Both the position numbers and the translations under genes were made by a program. Of a stretch of DNA of 64,000 nt, positions 1 to 7,556 are shown in pieces. The notes under the pieces were generated by a model, which ran no database searches, was not told the origin of the DNA, and was given only the letters and a program-made list of their open reading frames with translations. Each line of letters begins with the position of its first letter. Within the stretch, counting starts at the first letter, position 1. This DNA is from an uncultured Lachnospiraceae bacterium (GTDB lineage Bacteria; Bacillota; Clostridia; Lachnospirales; Lachnospiraceae): NCBI GenBank assembly GCA_934330725.1, contig CAKRGM010000003.1, forward strand, positions 1 through 64,000, in the 5' to 3' direction.

Positions 1-1437
1 TACCGAGATAAAGACCCGTCAGCCAATAAGCTCTTGACCCAGAATGTCCGTATCGGGTTGGACGGGAAAAAGCACCGCAGGAATCTGAATATTTTAGTCT
101 GCGGCGGCTCTGGTGCGGGAAAAACGAGGTTTTTCTGCAAGCCAAATGCTATGCAGTGCAACACATCTTTTGTAATACTCGACCCAAAGGGCGAAATCGT
201 CCGTGACATCGGCGGTCTGTTGGAAAATAAAGGCTATGAGGTGCGTGTGCTTGACCTTATCAATATGCACCGCAGCCATTGTTACAATCCCTTTGTCTAT
301 CTGCGGAACGATAACGATGTTCAGAGGTTGGTAACAAACTTGTTTAAGGCGACCACGCCGAAAGGCTCACAGTCGCAAGACCCGTTCTGGGATACGGCGG
401 CGAGTATGCTGCTTCTGGCTCTGGTGTTCTATCTGAAATATGAAGCACCGCCAGACGAGCAGAATTTCCCGATGGTTATGGAGCTGCTCCGTGCAGGCGA
501 AGTCCGAGAGGACGATGACAGCTATGTAAGCCCTCTGGACGAGCTGTTTGACCGTCTGGAAATGGTAAAACCAGAGCATATCGCCCTAAAGTATTACAGG
601 GATTACCACAGTGGTAGTGCAAAGACCTTAAAGAGTATCCAGATAACCCTTGCCGCAAGGCTTGAAAAATTCAATCTGGAGAGCCTTGCAGGGCTTACCG
701 CCACCGATGAGCTTGACCTGCCAAGTCTGGGAGAAAAGAAGGTCGCTCTGTTCGCTCTGATACCAGACAACGACACGAGCTTTAACTTCCTTGTCAGTAT
801 CCTTTATACCCAGCTCTTTCAACAGCTTTTTTATCTGGCAGACCACAAGTACGGCGGAAGCCTGCCTGTGCATTGCCATTTCATAATGGACGAATTTGCG
901 AATGTTTCATTGCCTGATGACTTTGATAAAATCCTGTCCGTTATGCGTTCCAGAGGGGTATCGGTATCCATTATCCTGCAAAATCTGGCACAGCTCAAAG
1001 CCCTTTTTGAAAAGCAATGGGAAAGCATTGTCGGCAACTGCGATGAGTTTCTGTATCTGGGCGGCAACGAGCAAAGCACCCACAAATATGTGTCAGAGCT
1101 TTTGGGCAAGGAAACCATTGATACCAACACCTACGGGAAAAGCTCTGGGCGGAGTGGTAACTATTCAACAAATTATCAGATTTCGGGGCGTGAGCTGATG
1201 ACCCCAGACGAAGTGCGTATGCTTGATAACCGTTACGCACTTCTTTTTGTGCGTGGAGAACGCCCCGTTATGGACTTCAAGTATGACATCTTGAAGCACC
1301 CGAATGTGAAGCTGACGGCTGACGGAGGGCAACCACCGTATATCCACGGAGAGCCTACGCAGGCTGTCGCAACCCTTGTGTTTGACAGTGAACAGGAAGG
1401 ATATCGAGTTTTTAAGTTGGCTATAAAGCAATTGTAA
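1..1437 (+). CDS. VirD4/TraG-type conjugation coupling ATPase (5' end outside window)
   Basis: This is a type IV secretion coupling protein that links the relaxosome to the mating channel at the membrane. The frame is open from base 1, so the gene begins left of the window and the N-terminal membrane segments are missing here. A Walker A motif GGSGAGKT lies near the start and a Walker B-like FIMDEFANV in the middle. The phrase LTQNVRIGLDGKKHRRNLN before Walker A is typical of Tn1549-like conjugative elements of Firmicutes. No other transfer gene follows the stop codon, so this is the right-hand side of an element or a remnant. Base composition is clearly richer in G and C than the next genes. 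Confidence 0.9.
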   Translation, partial: YRDKDPSANKLLTQNVRIGLDGKKHRRNLNILVCGGSGAGKTRFFCKPNAMQCNTSFVILDPKGEIVRDIGGLLENKGYEVRVLDLINMHRSHCYNPFVYLRNDNDVQRLVTNLFKATTPKGSQSQDPFWDTAASMLLLALVFYLKYEAPPDEQNFPMVMELLRAGEVREDDDSYVSPLDELFDRLEMVKPEHIALKYYRDYHSGSAKTLKSIQITLAARLEKFNLESLAGLTATDELDLPSLGEKKVALFALIPDNDTSFNFLVSILYTQLFQQLFYLADHKYGGSLPVHCHFIMDEFANVSLPDDFDKILSVMRSRGVSVSIILQNLAQLKALFEKQWESIVGNCDEFLYLGGNEQSTHKYVSELLGKETIDTNTYGKSSGRSGNYSTNYQISGRELMTPDEVRMLDNRYALLFVRGERPVMDFKYDILKHPNVKLTADGGQPPYIHGEPTQAVATLVFDSEQEGYRVFKLAIKQL

Positions 1438-1551
1438 GGGAAATTACCTGAGATCATGCAGGATATGTGGATTTATAAAATTAGTTGTGGCGCTTTTTTG
1501 GCTTTATTACTAAAAAGGTAACGTAAAATGCTAATATTTATTTGGAAAGTA

Positions 1552-1580
1552 TTTACTTTGAATTTAGATAATGTTATAAT
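1552..1580 (+). promoter_or_regulatory. Promoter of the HigBA-like module
   Basis: The -35 hexamer TTTACT (1552-1557) and the -10 hexamer TATAAT (1575-1580) are 17 bp apart. The pair sits about 50 bp before the toxin start. Confidence 0.7.
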
Positions 1581-1605
1581 TTTTATTACCAATATAGTAA
1601 TAAAA
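1581..1605 (+). promoter_or_regulatory. Inverted repeat, probable HigA operator
   Basis: Perfect 9-bp arms TTTTATTAC and GTAATAAAA are separated by 7 bp directly after the -10 box. Type II antitoxins usually repress their own promoter from such a site. The assignment to the downstream HigA-like protein is inferred from position. Confidence 0.6.
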
Positions 1606-1629
1606 ATAAAAGGAGACGAATAATTAAGT

Positions 1630-1983
1630 GTGGGAATGCAGATACTGTATAAGAATGAAACTGCAAAGAAACAGTTTTGTTCCGAGTACAAGAAAAAATG
1701 GCGATATCCTGAGCAAGTAAAAAAGAAACTTGAACCTGCAGAAAACTGTATACGTAATGCAGAGTCCTTAACGGATGTTGTTAATTATCCTCCATTTCAT
1801 TTTGAACATTTAAAAGGTGATAGAAAAGATGAATGGAGCATACGATTAGGTAATACGGGATATAGAGTTACAATGATTCCTTGCGATAATTATGGAAACG
1901 AGATCATAGAAGGAGACATATTAGCTCAGTGCAAAATAATTAAAATTGTGAAAGTAACGGAGGTGTCGAACCATTATGAGTAA
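1630..1983 (+). CDS. HigB-like toxin (RelE/ParE superfamily)
   Basis: A 117-residue protein of the HigB plasmid-maintenance killer family, which in known members cleaves mRNA on the ribosome. The central stretch FHFEHLKGDRKDEWSIRL followed by GYRVTMIP matches the conserved RelE/HigB core. The reading frame opens at GTG 1630, 13 nt after AGGAGA; an ATG lies two codons later at 1636 and could equally be the start. It overlaps the downstream antitoxin by 8 nt, the toxin-first order typical of higBA. It sits beside a conjugative element remnant, a common setting for such modules. Confidence 0.8.
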   Translation: MGMQILYKNETAKKQFCSEYKKKWRYPEQVKKKLEPAENCIRNAESLTDVVNYPPFHFEHLKGDRKDEWSIRLGNTGYRVTMIPCDNYGNEIIEGDILAQCKIIKIVKVTEVSNHYE

Positions 1984-3082
1984 TGTAAATGAATACAAAG
2001 ATATAGTAGCATTTCACCCTGGATATTATATTGCGGATATTATTGAAGATATGGAAATTAGTCAGGCTGAATTTGCCACTAGAATGGGAACAACAGCAAA
2101 GACTTTAAGTAAGTTAATCAATGGTCAGGCTAATATTTCAAATGACTTAGCAAAGAAACTCTCTGTAATGCTGGGAACGGGTGTCAATGTTTGGCAGAAT
2201 TTGCAGAATACTTATGATCAAAAACTGATTGAGATACAGCAGGCTAAGGATGTTGATGCGCAAGCTGAACTTGCAAAGGAAATAGATTATAAATATTTTG
2301 TAGAAGTAGTTGGCTTGCCAATAGCAAGAAGTATAAATGATAAAGTGGCAAATTTATGTAAATTTTTTAAAGTTGCAGATTTAAGAATTATGTTACAGCC
2401 GGATTTCTTAGTGAATTTCAGATCAAGTTCATCTTGTAATAGTGAGAAGAACATCATAAATTCTAGAGCCTGGATTCAAACAGCTATGAATATCTCAAAA
2501 AGTATCGAGACTAAACCTTATAATGCTGAGAAGTTAAAAGGGTATTTACCTGAATTTAGAGGTATGACTGTTAAGAAGCCAGAAGAATTCTTACCAAGGA
2601 TGCGAGAAATCTTTGCTGAATGTGGCATCGCTTTTGTTTTGTTACCACATTTGAAGAATTCAGGAGTGAATGGTGCTGTCAAATGGGTATCAGAGGATAG
2701 AGTAGTGCTTGCAATGAATAATCGAGGACTGGATGCAGATAAGTTCTGGTTTTCATTATTTCATGAAATTAAGCATGTTTTTCAGCAGAAAATAAAAATG
2801 GTATTTATCAGTAGTACAGTTGAAGAAATGATGGATATTAACAATAATCTGGAAATAGAGGCAGATAAATTTGCAACGAACTATTTGATTTCACCTGCGG
2901 ATTATAGAAAGCTAGCTCCAACAAGATATACTTCTGATGATGAGATTGTTGAGTTTGCTAAAACAATAGGAATTCATCCAGGAATTGTGGCTGGAAGATT
3001 GCAGCATGAAGGAGTTATTGCGCAGAACAGATGCTCAAAGTTGAAAGAAAAGTATGTGATAGAAATAAAGCATACGGTATAA
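1976..3082 (+). CDS. HigA-like antitoxin fused to an ImmA/IrrE-type metallopeptidase domain
   Basis: The first about 90 residues form a HigA-type XRE helix-turn-helix domain (HPGYYIADIIEDMEISQAEF, then a TAKTLSKLINGQANIS segment). The remainder, roughly residues 180-330, looks like an ImmA/IrrE-type zinc peptidase: the motif FHEIKHVFQQ supplies HExxH, and IEADKFATNYL about 35 residues later resembles the family's third-ligand helix. At 368 residues it is much longer than a plain HigA antitoxin of about 100. It probably binds and silences the toxin and the shared promoter. The role of the peptidase half is unknown; in ImmA-type systems it cleaves a partner repressor. Confidence 0.8.
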   Translation: MSNVNEYKDIVAFHPGYYIADIIEDMEISQAEFATRMGTTAKTLSKLINGQANISNDLAKKLSVMLGTGVNVWQNLQNTYDQKLIEIQQAKDVDAQAELAKEIDYKYFVEVVGLPIARSINDKVANLCKFFKVADLRIMLQPDFLVNFRSSSSCNSEKNIINSRAWIQTAMNISKSIETKPYNAEKLKGYLPEFRGMTVKKPEEFLPRMREIFAECGIAFVLLPHLKNSGVNGAVKWVSEDRVVLAMNNRGLDADKFWFSLFHEIKHVFQQKIKMVFISSTVEEMMDINNNLEIEADKFATNYLISPADYRKLAPTRYTSDDEIVEFAKTIGIHPGIVAGRLQHEGVIAQNRCSKLKEKYVIEIKHTV

Positions 3083-3187
3083 AATTGTTCAGGTGGGATG
3101 CAGGGAAGCTTTGAATAAGGAATTGTGGCTGCTGTACATTTTTTGATGATATGGATGAATCATACCTTAAAGGGAAAGGAGACAGAT

Positions 3188-3574
3188 ATGTTACAAGCAG
3201 GTATTAAAGGTAAGAAAGAGATTACAGTGACTAAAGATAAGACAGCGAAGGCTATGGGAAGTGGTACAATGGATGTGTTTGCTACTCCGGCTATGATTGC
3301 GCTTATGGAGAATACGGCTTTTTTGAGTGTGGCGGGTGAGCTTGAAGAGGGAAGTGGTACGGTTGGTACTGCTCTTGATATCAAACATGTTTCGGCTACA
3401 CCGGTTGGAATGAAGGTGACATGTGAGTCTGAGATTATTAAAGTAGATGGAAGAGCTCTTGTTTTTTCGGTAAAGGCTTATGATGAAGCCGGACTTATCG
3501 GGGAGGGCACACATGAGCGTTTTATAGTATTTGAGGAGAAGTTCCAGAAGAAGGCAGACGATAAGGCAAAGTAA
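3188..3574 (+). CDS. FlK-like hotdog-fold thioesterase family protein
   Basis: A 128-residue cytoplasmic protein of the hotdog-fold thioesterase group related to fluoroacetyl-CoA thioesterase FlK (TPAMIALMENTAFLSVAGEL, then GTALDIKHVSATPVGMKV). Members hydrolyse small acyl-CoA thioesters; the substrate here cannot be told. The frame is open from 3125, but ATG 3188 follows a good AAAGGAG site and the protein then begins with the usual LQAGIKGKKE stretch. It is separated by about 300 bp from the ECF operon and need not belong to it. Confidence 0.8.
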   Translation: MLQAGIKGKKEITVTKDKTAKAMGSGTMDVFATPAMIALMENTAFLSVAGELEEGSGTVGTALDIKHVSATPVGMKVTCESEIIKVDGRALVFSVKAYDEAGLIGEGTHERFIVFEEKFQKKADDKAK

Positions 3575-3773
3575 GGCAAAGCAAGCAGAGTTGGACTAAT
3601 AACGTGGAATGGATTTTCATCTGCTGCATCAGAAAAATTTGACGTAGTCAGCTACGCTTGCGTTGAATTGTTAATTTTGCACAACACAACTTAAAAACGA
3701 CTTAAAAACTAATGAGTTTTGCAATTGTGTAAATTTCGCAATTTTTAAGGGTGGAAAATTATGGAAAAATTCC
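3575..3773. other. Intergenic region with imperfect palindromes
   Basis: No gene is seen here. An imperfect AT-rich inverted repeat (about 3640-3685, AAAATT to AATTTT with internal GTAG/CTAC and ACGC/GCGT arms) may terminate the thioesterase transcript. Around 3719-3741, TTGC and GCAA arms flank a 15-bp spacer upstream of the ECF promoter; a regulator site there is possible but weak. Confidence 0.3.
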
Positions 3774-3802
3774 TTTACAATTTTCCAATAGAATAATATA
3801 AT
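3774..3802 (+). promoter_or_regulatory. Promoter of the ECF transporter operon
   Basis: The -35 TTTACA (3774-3779) and -10 TATAAT (3797-3802) have a 17-bp spacer, close to sigma-A consensus. Transcription should start near 3809. Confidence 0.75.
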
Positions 3803-3828
3803 TGCTATTGAAATTGATTAATTCCTTA

Positions 3829-3844
3829 ATTATATATCTCTAAC
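3829..3844 (-). promoter_or_regulatory. Shared GTTAG-type operator, ECF operon copy
   Basis: Read on the minus strand, the 16 bp TTATATATCTCTAACC at 3830-3845 is the exact reverse complement of the element in front of the NRPS operon (7525-7540). It lies about 20-36 nt downstream of the expected start site, which suggests repression. A related perfect inverted repeat lies in the leader of the Crp/Fnr gene. The binding protein is not proven; the local Crp/Fnr regulator is the first candidate, a DtxR-like metal repressor the second. Confidence 0.6.
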
Positions 3845-3872
3845 CGGAAAATATAATTCAAGGAGAAAAAAT

Positions 3873-4454
3873 ATGAAAATAAAAGATTTTATTACATGTG
3901 GAGTATTTAGTGTGCTCAGTATGGTGGGAATGCTATTGGCAGCAATAACAAATGTGTCCGGGTATACAGCAATTTTTTATCCGGTGGTGGCATCCTTTTT
4001 CATGGGCATTCTTTTTGTTATACTTATTAATAAGGTTTCTAAGAGAGGAGCAGTGCTTGCTTTTAGTATTGTTCCTGCCCTCTACTATCTTACAACAGGT
4101 CTGATAGAAGGCATCATAGGTATCTTAGGGGTACTGATATTTGGTGCTTTGTCTGAATGGATTCTCTGGAATAATCATAACAGTATGAAACGAATTGTGC
4201 TGGCAAGCAGTGTATATACCCTTTATTGCTCTACCATTGGAATGGCGGAGAATTTTCTGTTTACCGACAGATACTGTGACAGTGCATTAGAGCATGGAAT
4301 CAATGCTAAAGTAGTTGATGACATGAGAGCTATGTACAGTATCAAACCTCTTTGGGCAGTGGTGATTGTACTGACTGCTTTATTTACCATTGCCGGAGCA
4401 ATGTTAGCAAAGAAGATTATGAAAAATCATCTGGAAAAGGTTGGGCTGGTATAA
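3873..4454 (+). CDS. ECF transporter substrate-binding S component, MptD (Trep_Strep) family
   Basis: A 193-residue, very hydrophobic protein with about five to six membrane helices. The sequence style (MKIKDFITCGVFSV at the start, then NKVSKRGAVLAFSIV) fits the Trep_Strep/MptD family of energy-coupling-factor S components. Such proteins capture the ligand while the neighbouring T and A subunits drive uptake. In this family the operon often neighbours YbtP/YbtQ-like ABC genes, as it does here across the regulator. AAGGAG lies 6 nt before the ATG. The ligand is unknown; with a metallophore locus next door, a metal chelate or a chelator precursor is a reasonable guess. Confidence 0.75.
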   Translation: MKIKDFITCGVFSVLSMVGMLLAAITNVSGYTAIFYPVVASFFMGILFVILINKVSKRGAVLAFSIVPALYYLTTGLIEGIIGILGVLIFGALSEWILWNNHNSMKRIVLASSVYTLYCSTIGMAENFLFTDRYCDSALEHGINAKVVDDMRAMYSIKPLWAVVIVLTALFTIAGAMLAKKIMKNHLEKVGLV

Positions 4455-5150
4455 ATGAAATTAGATATCAGAACAAAATTGGTGATTACCTTACTTATAG
4501 CTACCTGCGTAAGCTTAAATTCCAATATATATGTGGAAATGTTTTTAATGCTGTTTCTTGCAGGGCTTCAATTATTATCAGGAAAAGATGTATTTGCACT
4601 CTGGTTAGTATTGTGTTATGGCATATTTGTGATAATTCAGTACCTTGTATTGCCGGTAGTTCCTGACTGGGTATCTATGATATTGTCTATGTTTGTAGTA
4701 AATGTAAGGAGCTTTTTCCCGATAGCCATGTGCATTGTGCTTATTTACAGAACTACAAGAATCAGTCAGATGATGGCTACCTTAACAAAAATGAAAGTAC
4801 CAAAGGGTGTTATCGTAACCATTGCCATAGCAATCCGGTATTTTCCAGCCCTGGCAGAAGAAATCCGGGCACTGCATGATGCTATGTTTATCAGAAATGT
4901 AACCAATGGAATTAAGAATCCTTTTAAAAAAGTGGCAGTGAAAGCAGAGTGTTATCTGGTACCTGTTTTTATATCTGCCATAAAGACAGCAGATGAACTG
5001 TCTGCTGCTGCAATGACCAGAGGAATCGAAAATCCGGGGCAGCCTTCCTGCAGAAACTATAAAAATATGTCCTTTCAGGATTATATAGTTCTGGTGATAG
5101 TTTTCGTATCAACCATTGGATGTATATATGTAAGGTATGGAAGGAGATAG
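4455..5150 (+). CDS. ECF transporter transmembrane T component (CbiQ/EcfT family)
   Basis: A 231-residue integral membrane protein that couples the ATPase to the S component. It has several hydrophobic helices and the two cytoplasmic coupling segments of EcfT: EEIRALHDAMFIRN, and AAAMTRGIENPG, the usual Ala-Arg-Gly signature. The ATG directly follows the stop of the S gene, so the two are translationally coupled. The ATPase gene follows after 3 nt. It is nearest to the CbiQ/EcfT group in general; sequence alone does not tell cobalt, nickel or other ligand classes apart. Confidence 0.85.
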   Translation: MKLDIRTKLVITLLIATCVSLNSNIYVEMFLMLFLAGLQLLSGKDVFALWLVLCYGIFVIIQYLVLPVVPDWVSMILSMFVVNVRSFFPIAMCIVLIYRTTRISQMMATLTKMKVPKGVIVTIAIAIRYFPALAEEIRALHDAMFIRNVTNGIKNPFKKVAVKAECYLVPVFISAIKTADELSAAAMTRGIENPGQPSCRNYKNMSFQDYIVLVIVFVSTIGCIYVRYGRR

Positions 5151-5153
5151 AGA

Positions 5154-6557
5154 ATGGTTTTAATTGAAAATGTCAGTTTTAAGTACTCAGGAAGTGATAA
5201 GTATTCGCTACAGAACATAAATCTGAAGTTAGACAAGGGAGATTGTCTGTTACTTACGGGGCCGTCCGGATGTGGGAAATCAACCATTACAAAGCTTATC
5301 AATGGATTGATTCCTTCTTACTTTGAGGGAGAGCTTACAGGAAAGGTTTCTATTGAAGGCAAAAATATTTCAGAAATCCCTATGTATGAGATTTCTAAAA
5401 AAGTAGCCAGCGTATTTCAAAATCCCAAAACTCAGTTCTTTAATATAGATGCGGAGGATGAGATTGCTTTTTCTCTGGAGAATCAGGGAGCTTCCAGTGA
5501 TATTATATGGAAGAGACTGGAGGAAGTAAAAGAGCAGCTGGGGCTGGAAAAGCTTATTAAAAAAAGACTATTTGAAATGTCAGGCGGAGAAAAGCAGATT
5601 ATAGCATTTGCCAGTGCATATGTGTCGGATGCCAGAATTGTTGTATTAGATGAACCCTCTGCAAACCTTGATCTGGATCATATCAGGATTATAAAGGACA
5701 TAATGAAAAAGTTAATGCAACAGGGAAAGGTAATTATTATAGCGGAACACAGACTTGCATATCTGAAAGAACTGGTAACGAAAGTATGCTATCTGCGGGA
5801 TGGAAAAATCTTACACTATTATACAGGAAAAGAATTTTATGATATGCCGGATACAGAGAGGCGGAAGCTTGGACTTAGAGAATTAGCCTCCACTGAGTTG
5901 AATAATCTGGTATTAACAGAGAAAATCAGTAAGAATCCGGAGCTTATTACAAAATCAGATGAGGGAGTATGTATTAAAAATCTGAGGCTTAAGTATGATG
6001 CATGGAATGGAAAAGAGATAAACCTGTCCTTTCAGTACGGAGAAGTGGTAGGTGTGGTTGGACACAACGGATTTGGAAAAACTACATTTATCAGAACGCT
6101 GTGTGGACTGTTAAAGGAAAAGTCGGGTGATATCTGTGTAGATGGAAAGAAACTTACAAGGTCTAAGCGGAGAAAACTGTATGGTATGGTAATGCAGGAT
6201 GTGAATTATCAGCTGTTTTCCCAAAGTGTAATGGAAGAATGCCGCTTTGGAAATGGAGAGGTGTCAAAAGAGAAAATCTGTGAACTTTTAGAGCGTCTGG
6301 CACTTGCTGATAAAGTCAGAGTGCATCCAATCAGTCTTTCCGGAGGTGAGAAGCAAAGACTTTCCATAGCAGTAATGTTGATAGGTGGAAAGAAAATTTT
6401 ACTGTTAGATGAACCAACCAGCGGTCTTGATTACGAGAATATGATGAGAATAAGCAGTATCTTAAAAGATGTGGCAAAACAGGGTGCGTTATGCATTGTT
6501 GTAACCCATGATGTAGAATTTATCAATCAGGTGTGTTCAAGAGTTATTGGAGTATAA
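5154..6557 (+). CDS. ECF transporter double ATP-binding protein (two fused ABC domains)
   Basis: The 467-residue protein contains two complete ABC ATPase domains and replaces the separate EcfA and EcfA' subunits. Domain 1 has Walker A GPSGCGKS (residues 36-43), signature MSGGEKQ and Walker B VVLDEPSANLD. Domain 2 has Walker A GHNGFGKTT, signature LSGGEKQRL and Walker B LLLDEPTSGLD. All motifs look functional. It is the last gene of the three-gene operon and is followed by a hairpin terminator. It should energise ligand uptake with the two preceding membrane proteins. Fused ATPases of this type are common beside MptD-family S components. Confidence 0.9.
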   Translation: MVLIENVSFKYSGSDKYSLQNINLKLDKGDCLLLTGPSGCGKSTITKLINGLIPSYFEGELTGKVSIEGKNISEIPMYEISKKVASVFQNPKTQFFNIDAEDEIAFSLENQGASSDIIWKRLEEVKEQLGLEKLIKKRLFEMSGGEKQIIAFASAYVSDARIVVLDEPSANLDLDHIRIIKDIMKKLMQQGKVIIIAEHRLAYLKELVTKVCYLRDGKILHYYTGKEFYDMPDTERRKLGLRELASTELNNLVLTEKISKNPELITKSDEGVCIKNLRLKYDAWNGKEINLSFQYGEVVGVVGHNGFGKTTFIRTLCGLLKEKSGDICVDGKKLTRSKRRKLYGMVMQDVNYQLFSQSVMEECRFGNGEVSKEKICELLERLALADKVRVHPISLSGGEKQRLSIAVMLIGGKKILLLDEPTSGLDYENMMRISSILKDVAKQGALCIVVTHDVEFINQVCSRVIGV

Positions 6558-6561
6558 AAAA

Positions 6562-6604
6562 GAAAAAGGTGCAAAGTTGAAATAAACTTTGTACTTTTTT
6601 CTTT
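6562..6604. terminator. Terminator between ECF operon and Crp/Fnr gene
   Basis: The arms AAAAAGGTGCAAAGTT and AACTTTGTACTTTTT pair with one bulge and end in a T run. A-rich and T-rich flanks mean it could serve both converging transcripts. Confidence 0.75.
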
Positions 6605-6636
6605 TAAAATGGACTATGTAATTGCAACTTTCCGTA

Positions 6637-7359
6637 TTATGTCGGGGTGGAAAGTAATAATTCAATATCCTTGGAACTGTATAGCTTGATAAGCTGTTCG
6701 CTTTGCATATTATTGATTTCCCTGGAAACGGAGCTGCGTTCTGCCGAAATATATTTTGCCAGTTCGTCTCTGGTAAAGGGGAGCGTAAATCTGGAAGATC
6801 CGGTCTTATTTGCCAGTATAAGGAAATAAGCATTTAGCTTTTCACTTAATGTCTTTTGGGTGATAATCTGCAATTTTTCGCTTAAGTGTATAAGGATATC
6901 GTTTAGTAAAACTGCCATATTATAGTTTATTCTGGAAAGAAGCTGAGGGCTTAAGGAACACTCCTTATTACAGTTATCAATACAGTTTCCAGACGGATTA
7001 CAATTACAGTGATGTATTTTTTCCTGATTGATAAGAAGTATTCGACAATTTTTAGATACAGCAGGCAGAAAAGGGCTTAATGCAGACTTGGAGCACATTA
7101 ATCCATTTGGTATATAAGAGCCTGTCGAAAATCTGGATACGATATGTTCATCTCCATTAAAAGTAATGGAGACAATATCAATATAACCCTCCAATATAAT
7201 CATTGAGTATTTCTTTAATTCATAAATGAAATACGTTCCGGAACACGCTATTACGTCAACCGCAAAACAGTCAATGGCAGTTTTTACATCCTCTGAAGCC
7301 AGTCCCTGCATCAGTGGGGATTTTTTGATTGTATCAAAATCTTCATTCTTTAATGTCAT
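6637..7359 (-). CDS. Crp/Fnr-family regulator with a cysteine cluster
   Basis: A 240-residue transcription factor. Residues 1-120 form a cyclic-nucleotide-binding-like beta barrel and the C-terminus carries a winged helix (FTRDELAKYISAERSSVSRE). Between them sits a cysteine-rich segment, HHCNCNPSGNCIDNCNKEC, with five cysteines in 15 residues, which could bind metal or an Fe-S cluster or sense redox state. ATG 7359 is chosen because GGAGG precedes it by 6 nt; the frame opens further upstream. The gene diverges from the NRPS operon and converges on the ECF operon. A GTTAG inverted repeat in its own leader suggests autoregulation and common control of all three units. Confidence 0.85.
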   Translation of the reverse strand: MTLKNEDFDTIKKSPLMQGLASEDVKTAIDCFAVDVIACSGTYFIYELKKYSMIILEGYIDIVSITFNGDEHIVSRFSTGSYIPNGLMCSKSALSPFLPAVSKNCRILLINQEKIHHCNCNPSGNCIDNCNKECSLSPQLLSRINYNMAVLLNDILIHLSEKLQIITQKTLSEKLNAYFLILANKTGSSRFTLPFTRDELAKYISAERSSVSREINNMQSEQLIKLYSSKDIELLLSTPT

Positions 7360-7389
7360 AAATTCCTCCATGTATAGATAGTGAATCAA

Positions 7390-7405
7390 GTTAGATACAA
7401 CTAAC
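7390..7405 (+). promoter_or_regulatory. GTTAG inverted repeat, regulator-gene copy of the shared operator
   Basis: GTTAGATACAACTAAC has perfect 5-bp arms (GTTAG and CTAAC) with a 6-bp spacer and lies in the leader of the Crp/Fnr gene, just downstream of its promoter. It matches the NRPS-operon element at 11 of 16 positions. Confidence 0.55.
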
Positions 7406-7419
7406 AAATATCGAGGTGA

Positions 7420-7448
7420 ATTATAACATAATGATAAAAAACTGTCAA
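7420..7448 (-). promoter_or_regulatory. Promoter of the Crp/Fnr regulator gene
   Basis: On the minus strand, consensus TTGACA (7448-7443) and TATAAT (7425-7420) are separated by 17 bp, a perfect sigma-A promoter. Transcription should start near 7413, just before the GTTAG inverted repeat. Confidence 0.85.
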
Positions 7449-7461
7449 TTATCCGCATGAA

Positions 7462-7488
7462 AATATTGCAAAAATATTGCGTGCGCAA
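7462..7488 (+). promoter_or_regulatory. Phased direct repeats and palindrome upstream of the NRPS promoter
   Basis: AATATTGC occurs at 7462-7469 and 7473-7480, 11 bp apart, one helical turn. The second copy overlaps the palindrome TTGCGTGCGCAA (7477-7488). The block ends about 22 bp before the -10 box, so it covers the place where an activator would sit for a promoter with a weak -35. Confidence 0.4.
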
Positions 7489-7510
7489 CAGACGTAATAA
7501 AAATTTGGTA

Positions 7511-7516
7511 TATAAT
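7511..7516 (+). promoter_or_regulatory. -10 box of the NRPS/PKS operon promoter
   Basis: TATAAT preceded by TGGTA forms a strong -10. At 17 bp upstream there is only ACAGAC, a poor -35, which suggests dependence on an activator. Transcription should start near 7523. Confidence 0.55.
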
Positions 7517-7524
7517 CGTTTCTT

Positions 7525-7541
7525 GGTTAGAGATATATAAG
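7525..7541 (+). promoter_or_regulatory. Shared GTTAG-type operator, NRPS operon copy
   Basis: GGTTAGAGATATATAA (7525-7540) is identical over 16 bp to the reverse complement of the ECF-operon leader (3830-3845). It begins at about +3 of the expected transcript, immediately before the AGGAGGG site of the first NRPS gene. This position favours repression. Confidence 0.6.
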
Positions 7542-7556
7542 CAGACAGGAGGGAAA

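Noticed and set aside
3600..3690. Possible minus-strand copy of the dispersed repeat (CTGATGCAGCAGATG on the minus strand).
   Set aside because: Only about 12 bases match copy A and neither the closing stem nor the GGAGATTAG end is present.
3646..3872. Riboswitch in front of the ECF S-component gene.
   Set aside because: The leader after the promoter is only about 60 nt and holds the GTTAG element; no known aptamer core is visible.
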